Source of the DNA: Anaerolineales bacterium
Lineage (GTDB): Bacteria > Chloroflexota > Anaerolineae > Anaerolineales > UBA11858
DNA: 40,692 nt
Assembly: GCA_021161345.1 (NCBI GenBank)
Contig: JAGHAU010000011.1
Coordinates: 1-40,692 of the forward strand
Reading direction: 5' to 3'
Below are positions 35,366 through 40,692 of the stretch, piece after piece. A program made the position numbers and the translations under genes. The notes below the pieces were generated by a model. The model was not told where the DNA came from. It was given only the letters and a program-made list of their open reading frames with translations, and searched no databases. Every line of letters starts with the position of its first letter. Within the stretch, counting starts at the first letter, position 1.

Positions 35366-36275
35366 AACGAATCCTCGGATCAATGATTGAGTAAGCTAAA
35401 TCAGTCAGTAGATTCAACAGCAAAACAATCAGGCTTGTAAATACAGCGATTGCCTGGATAAGGGGAAAATCACGCCAGCCAATCGACTGCGCCAGCAGTC
35501 CCCCCATCCCTGGCCAGGCGAAAATTGCTTCTATGTATATCGATCCTCCCAACATATAACCAAACTGCACACCGATCACACTTACCAGAGGTATGGCAAC
35601 ATTGCGGAGGACATGTTTTAGATAGATTGTCCTGGGCTCAAGTCCCTTACTGTGAGCGGTACGGATAAAATCCTCGCCCCTGATTTCAAGTACCGCGGAG
35701 CGAGTCAGGCGCACCAGCTGTCCCATCACCGGAAGTCCAAGTACAAACGCCGGCATAACCACGGAATTCCATGAGTCCCGGCCAAAAGTTGGAAACCACC
35801 CCAGCCGGACTCCCAGGAAAAGGATCATCATCAATCCCAGCCAGAAATTTGGCACACTCTGTCCGATCAGGGCTAGGAACCTGCCAATGGAATCCACTAC
35901 ACTTCCGGGTGTGAAGCCGCCTACCAGCCCGATGGGAATTCCAATAATGATTGCCATTAACATACCCACAGAAGCCAGCTGGACGGTTGCCGGCAGCCTC
36001 TCCAGAACCAGAGGGAGGGCAGGAGTTTTAAAATGGAGGGAATTTCCAAAATCACCCAGGATGGCGCCGGTTATATAATGCTTAAACTGGACCAGCGCGG
36101 GATCGTTGAATCCCATCTCTTCCCGTAATGCTTCCAGCTGCTCGGGGGAAGCATTACGGGACAGCATCAAGGCGGCGGGATCACCTGTTACACGGACCAT
36201 CATGAATACCAAAAACAGCACTCCGAAGAGAAGCACAAGAGATTGGATCAATTTAGATAAAAAATAACGTCCCAT
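35355..36275 (-). CDS. Peptide-type ABC transporter permease (OppB/DppB-like)
   Basis: 306 aa; MGRYFLSKLIQSLVLLFGVLFLVFMMVRVTGDPA; VLEIRGEDFIRTAHSKGLEPRTIYLKHVLRN. Confidence 0.93.
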   Translation of the reverse strand: MGRYFLSKLIQSLVLLFGVLFLVFMMVRVTGDPAALMLSRNASPEQLEALREEMGFNDPALVQFKHYITGAILGDFGNSLHFKTPALPLVLERLPATVQLASVGMLMAIIIGIPIGLVGGFTPGSVVDSIGRFLALIGQSVPNFWLGLMMILFLGVRLGWFPTFGRDSWNSVVMPAFVLGLPVMGQLVRLTRSAVLEIRGEDFIRTAHSKGLEPRTIYLKHVLRNVAIPLVSVIGVQFGYMLGGSIYIEAIFAWPGMGGLLAQSIGWRDFPLIQAIAVFTSLIVLLLNLLTDLAYSIIDPRIRYGR

Positions 36276-36284
36276 AAGCTCCTC

Positions 36285-37643
36285 CTAATATAACCGCACC
36301 TGCTGTTTTACAAGGATATCCTGGATCTGTTTGATTTCCAGATCACGGGGGGTGGTGTTGTGAAGAACAGCGGCAGCGGCTGCAGCGCCGGCACCCTGCC
36401 CGGTTACAGTACAGCACATCATGTTGCGCGTGGCTGCGTGGGCAATCTGTTCACCTGATACACACCGACCGGCAACCAGTAAATTATCAATCTCCAGAGG
36501 AAGGAGAATTCGGTAAGGAACTTGAAAATACCGCCCTGTAGTGGGCAGCACAAGCTTTCCATATCCATCTATAAATTCAGGGAAAATCCCGATTGAATCC
36601 TCAAAACGAGCTTGATTCTGCACATCCTCTCCAGTTAACACGTACTCTCCGACAATTTTACGTGAGTCCCTGGTACCCAAGGTCATCCCGAAATTACGCA
36701 AGCTGGCATTCTCAAATCCAGGGAGATATCTCCTCAGCGCTTTCAGGGCTAGATTTACCCGTTTGCGGCCCTCTATTTCAGCCCGGGTCAGATCCCAGAC
36801 ATCGGTGCAGTCATAACCGGTCATGTAGATCATGTTCATGGAGATAGCTTCTCCGCTATCAGTGATGCTGCCCCATGTACCCCCGATGCCAAGAATATTG
36901 TCCGGGATTAGCCCTTCCTCCCTGGCAAGTTTAAAGGGTTTGTCCAGGTAGGGGCTGAAGAGGGAATCCTCTTTCCCGCTGGTTTTTACATTCCAGCTTT
37001 CTGCCCAATCCCCATAGGTCGTGGGATTATCCCGGACGTACTCCTGGAATCTTTTTTTATCAATTCCCGAACATGAAAACATCACCGTAACACCAAGCAT
37101 TTCCTCCAGGGGCGTCTTCTTACAGGGTGCGCCAGCCCGGGATGCAATGTCTGCATCTCCTGTCGCGTCGATGACAACTCGTCCCAAAATGACTTTTCTT
37201 CCCATTTTACTTTCAGTGATCACTCCCCGGAGGACGTTCCCTTCCAGATAGGGAGCGGCTACCAGACAGTGCAGCAGCGGCTGGATTCCTGCCTTTTCCA
37301 CAAACTGGTCAGCGACAAGTTTAAAGGATTCCGGATCCAGCATTTCGCTCTGGGATTGAGATTCATTTCTGCTTCCCCCCATTTTCCGGGCGCGCTGTTC
37401 AAATTCTATCCCGATCCCCTCGATATCCGTTGTCCCTTCATACCGGTACCAGGCAATGCTTTCCACACCAACCTGGGAAATCACACCACCAAAACAGCCG
37501 TATCTTTCAACCAGTAAAACCGAAACACCAGCCCGGGCGGCAGAAACGGCGGCTGCTAACCCTCCTGGCCCGCCGCCGACCACAATAACATCGGCTTCAG
37601 CAATGACCTCAACAGATCTTGAATCTTCAAATATTTCTTTCAT
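36285..37643 (-). CDS. FAD-dependent oxidoreductase (FAD_oxidored-like), paralogue 1
   Basis: 452 aa; N-terminal Rossmann ADVIVVGGGPGGLAAAVSAARAGVSVLLVERYGCFGGVIS; VIDATGDADIASRAGAP; LLVAGRCVSGEQIAHAATRNMMCCTVTGQGAGAAAA. Confidence 0.88.
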   Translation of the reverse strand: MKEIFEDSRSVEVIAEADVIVVGGGPGGLAAAVSAARAGVSVLLVERYGCFGGVISQVGVESIAWYRYEGTTDIEGIGIEFEQRARKMGGSRNESQSQSEMLDPESFKLVADQFVEKAGIQPLLHCLVAAPYLEGNVLRGVITESKMGRKVILGRVVIDATGDADIASRAGAPCKKTPLEEMLGVTVMFSCSGIDKKRFQEYVRDNPTTYGDWAESWNVKTSGKEDSLFSPYLDKPFKLAREEGLIPDNILGIGGTWGSITDSGEAISMNMIYMTGYDCTDVWDLTRAEIEGRKRVNLALKALRRYLPGFENASLRNFGMTLGTRDSRKIVGEYVLTGEDVQNQARFEDSIGIFPEFIDGYGKLVLPTTGRYFQVPYRILLPLEIDNLLVAGRCVSGEQIAHAATRNMMCCTVTGQGAGAAAAAAVLHNTTPRDLEIKQIQDILVKQQVRLY

Positions 37644-37651
37644 ATAAATTG

Positions 37652-38929
37652 TTAAACCTCTACAGCTCCGTGTTCAACAGTCAAAGCTACAATATCTTTA
37701 GAATTTATCTCTCGAGAAGGGACTTTTCGCTCCACTGCCAGAGCAGCTGCCGCGCCCATGGCCTGGCCCATAGCCATACAAACACACTGGGCTCGAATGC
37801 CCGCCAGGGCTATCCGGTGGGCTGAAACGATCCTCCCGGCGGCAGTGATGCGCGAGCTACCCTTGGGGATTAACGCCCGGTAGGGAACTTTGGGAAGCAT
37901 GTCCTCAGATTCATGGAAATACAGATCACAACCCCGCGCCTGGCTGTGCATGTCAATATAGTTAAAGGCGTTGCAGATTTTATCCTCAAAATCGACTGCC
38001 TGTTTAAAATCTTCCTCGGTGATAATATATTCCCCCTCGATCCTGTAGGTCTCCCTGGCGACCCCTTGGGGAGACATAGTACTCAATTCAATTTGCTCAC
38101 AGCCGGGGATGGTTGATTTCAGGAATTGATACATCCGCAGCATGCGCTCCCGACCTTCCAGATTGGCGGCAGTCTGGCCATCTGCATTCGATGTATCAGA
38201 ATTATAGATATGGGTGCAATTCCGGCCGCCTTGATCAAGGAAATATTTAAAAGGAAGGATATTAGGATAAGAATAATCCCCTTTTTTTATGATACCTTTT
38301 TCCAGGGCTTCTTCATACATGATCTGGACTTCCTTCTCCCAGATCTGCTCATGTTTGATGCCTTCAATTATATATTGATAGGACCCAGGCTGGCGGGTCT
38401 CATCCCGCAGCGTCCCCAATCCCAGCAAACGGACCAAGTCGGAATCTCCGGTGCAGTCAATCACTTCACGCGCCCTGGTAATCCTCTCAATCCCCCGCCC
38501 ATAGGAGGTGATTTCCCAGTAATCCCCTACCGCCTTAATATCAGCAATAAATTCATGATAATGGATGATCAATCCCGCTTTTCGGGATTCCTCTTCTACA
38601 ACTGCCACGTAAATTGGAATATTGATATATGAATAATAGCCGGGTGTTTCTACCGGTCTTCTTTGTTTGTAATCCGGTATTGGCAAACCTTCAATCTCTT
38701 TGGATTTTACATACAGCTCCCAGGGAATACCCAGGACCACGGGTTCTTTGGTGCTGAAAAAATGGTTTGGCGTGTTAACTCCCCCCGCTGTCATCGTACC
38801 TGCCAGCATAGATCCTGCTTCAATAACAGATGTTTTTACACCTGCCCGGGCTGCCTGCAGGGCTGCGATATGTCCGGCAGTACCTCCTCCCGCAACCAGC
38901 ACATCCACCTCTTCCTTAAGAGATTTCAT
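37652..38929 (-). CDS. FAD-dependent oxidoreductase (FAD_oxidored-like), paralogue 2
   Basis: MKSLKEEVDVLVAGGGTAGHIAALQAARAGVKTSVIEAGSMLAGTMTAGGVN; VIDCTGDSDLVRLLGLG; ITAAGRIVSAHRIALAGIRAQCVCMAMGQAMGAAAALAV. AGGAG SD precedes start 38929. Confidence 0.88.
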   Translation of the reverse strand: MKSLKEEVDVLVAGGGTAGHIAALQAARAGVKTSVIEAGSMLAGTMTAGGVNTPNHFFSTKEPVVLGIPWELYVKSKEIEGLPIPDYKQRRPVETPGYYSYINIPIYVAVVEEESRKAGLIIHYHEFIADIKAVGDYWEITSYGRGIERITRAREVIDCTGDSDLVRLLGLGTLRDETRQPGSYQYIIEGIKHEQIWEKEVQIMYEEALEKGIIKKGDYSYPNILPFKYFLDQGGRNCTHIYNSDTSNADGQTAANLEGRERMLRMYQFLKSTIPGCEQIELSTMSPQGVARETYRIEGEYIITEEDFKQAVDFEDKICNAFNYIDMHSQARGCDLYFHESEDMLPKVPYRALIPKGSSRITAAGRIVSAHRIALAGIRAQCVCMAMGQAMGAAAALAVERKVPSREINSKDIVALTVEHGAVEV

Positions 38930-39015
38930 CTTCAGATTTCTCCTGTTCTTAGAATACAACCAATATTACGATAATCTATAAATGCAAAAAACCCAACCCA
39001 AATTTATATAAAATG

Positions 39016-39060
39016 AAGGTGTGCCCGACTGATTAACATGCCAATTAATCGGACACACCC
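39016..39060 (-). terminator. Imperfect hairpin in the oppA/FAD-oxidoreductase intergenic region
   Basis: GGTGTGcCCGActgATTAA ... TTAATCGGACACACC. Confidence 0.4.
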
Positions 39061-39090
39061 TCTGCTTCCCTCTATAAGAAGTTGACGAAA

Positions 39091-40692
39091 TTACTCACCT
39101 AAAACGTATGTTTCGAACAGGAAATAATCCTCAGCCGGGCGCGGATAGTAATCCATCACCCGCGTCTGTTTGGCTTCGAATGCTATCGGTTCATACAGGT
39201 AGATAAAGGGAGGATTCTCCTGCATATAAACTTGCAGATCTTCGTAAAGGGCCTTGCGCTCATCACGATCCACTTCGGTGGAAATCTTGGCCAGGTAATC
39301 ATCGAGGACCGGATCAGACCATGATGAATAGGCTGCATCCCAACCGCCCAGGGCACCCGACAAGCGGCGTAAAGCTTCCCCGGAAAGAGTTGACCAGCTG
39401 TCTCCAAACAACGGGAGTTCCTTATTGGCTTCCAATTCCCAGAATTGTCCGGATTCCATAATCTCGAGAGAAATGTCAATTCCCACTTCACCGAGATAAC
39501 CCGCAATGGCCTCACAGACCTCTTCAAAGTTCATATAAGCACCAGCCGGGCAGGCCATATCCATGGCAAATCCATCTGCGTAACCTGCTTCAGACAGCAA
39601 CTCAAGCGCTTTCTCCGGATTGTATCCAAAAGGCTCAACAACACCATATCCCAATTCACCAGAAGAAACGTACCCAGCGGCTGGTTTTCCGTAGCCATCA
39701 AAGAGAGCATCGATAATGGTATCGACATCAACCGCATAATTCATGGCCTGGCGCACTTTCGCATCCATGGTGGGCTGGTCCAATCCAGTGGTGAGATTAT
39801 TGAACGCAATATAGTAAATACGGTTCACAGGGTACTGGATCAATTCCACGCCATCAACACCGACCAGGCTCTGGGCCTCTTCGGAGCTCAAGCGGCCAAC
39901 GATATCCACTTCGTCTGCCATGATAGCAGCAACGCGGGTGGATGATTCGGGGATGGGGCGGAAAATCAAGGTTTTTACCAAAGGATAACCTTCCCGCCAG
40001 TAATCTGGATTGGCTGTATAGGTAATATGATCGCCTTTGACCCATTCCACAAACATGAAGGGACCGGTTCCAACGGGGAACTCAGAAAAACCATCCACGC
40101 CAACTTCGGCCAGGTACTCATTGGGGGCTACAGCCCAGAAGTCGTGAATGGTAACCAGCAATTCAGGATTTGGTTCTTCGGTGGTAAGGGTGACTGTGTA
40201 ATCATTAATTTTTTCTACCTGAACGATTGTGAATTTATCGGTCCACTCACCAGTTACTGAGCCGGTTTCCCAGGTGGCTACAACATCATCAGCATTAAAA
40301 GCTTCCCCATTGTGGAAGGTAATGCCTTCCCTCAGGTAGAAGGTGTATACAGTTCCATCCTCAGAAATTTCCCAGCTCTCGGCCAAAGCGGGTTGGATGT
40401 CGCCGTAGCGATCCAGATAAACCAGGCTGTCGGTTAGCGGGGTGGCTGCATTGTCAGCGTTTCGCTCGGCAGTCAGAGGGATAAAGAGGGAGTTGGGCAT
40501 CGTGGAAAGAGCCACACGAAGAGTCCCAGTAGGACCTTCCGGCACAGCGGCCTCTTCTTCCTCTTCAACTGTGGCTTCCTCTTCGGTGGTCTCACCTGCA
40601 TCCACCTCTTCAACCACCTCCGGGCTTTCAACTTCAGCCGGTTCATCAGGCGCGCAGGCAACCAGCATTGTGGAAAGCACAGCCAATAATAC
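39091..40692 (-). CDS. Peptide-type ABC transporter substrate-binding lipoprotein (SBP_bac_5), 5' end cut by window edge
   Basis: LLAVLSTMLVAC lipobox, acidic linker, LAESWEISEDGTVYTFYLREGITFHNGEAFNADDVVATWE, VRQAMNYAVDVDTIIDALFDGYGKPA; no upstream stop before the window end. Confidence 0.92.
   Translation of the reverse strand, partial: VLLAVLSTMLVACAPDEPAEVESPEVVEEVDAGETTEEEATVEEEEEAAVPEGPTGTLRVALSTMPNSLFIPLTAERNADNAATPLTDSLVYLDRYGDIQPALAESWEISEDGTVYTFYLREGITFHNGEAFNADDVVATWETGSVTGEWTDKFTIVQVEKINDYTVTLTTEEPNPELLVTIHDFWAVAPNEYLAEVGVDGFSEFPVGTGPFMFVEWVKGDHITYTANPDYWREGYPLVKTLIFRPIPESSTRVAAIMADEVDIVGRLSSEEAQSLVGVDGVELIQYPVNRIYYIAFNNLTTGLDQPTMDAKVRQAMNYAVDVDTIIDALFDGYGKPAAGYVSSGELGYGVVEPFGYNPEKALELLSEAGYADGFAMDMACPAGAYMNFEEVCEAIAGYLGEVGIDISLEIMESGQFWELEANKELPLFGDSWSTLSGEALRRLSGALGGWDAAYSSWSDPVLDDYLAKISTEVDRDERKALYEDLQVYMQENPPFIYLYEPIAFEAKQTRVMDYYPRPAEDYFLFETYVLGE

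Overview
This window looks like ordinary chromosome from a Chloroflexota/Anaerolineae-like bacterium; that assignment is inferred from gene style and is not proven. I found no CRISPR array, prophage, intact IS element or recognisable defence island. Coding content, left to right: a truncated PHB-depolymerase-like esterase; an arsR-CDF metal-efflux operon; a 42-aa Lys-rich protein missing from the ORF track; a Ycf48/BNR-like lipoprotein next to tRNA-Val(GAC); an alpha/beta hydrolase; an orphan sensor kinase; RdgB; a DRG/Obg-like TGS GTPase; an MFS transporter; PepF; a fused GlyQS; dnaG-rpoD; a MetH-activation-like protein; L-lactate permease; thiolase, GNAT, PCD and cupin genes; a ferredoxin; MutS2; and an oppA - 2x FAD oxidoreductase - oppBCDF - PRC-barrel cluster. 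The most interesting signals are non-coding: (1) recurrent heptanucleotide tandem arrays (GACNGAR- and TAARTCG-type) plus a 4x14-bp array; (2) a degenerate copy of the tRNA-Val 3' end and its terminator 1.5 kb away, bracketing one lipoprotein gene; (3) mutually exclusive hairpins at 9535-9598 and over the glyQS ribosome-binding site; (4) six copies of a GTCATyscGA...-type dispersed repeat; (5) the twin FAD-oxidoreductase/peptide-ABC locus. Everything here comes from reading the sequence by eye; no database search or folding was run.
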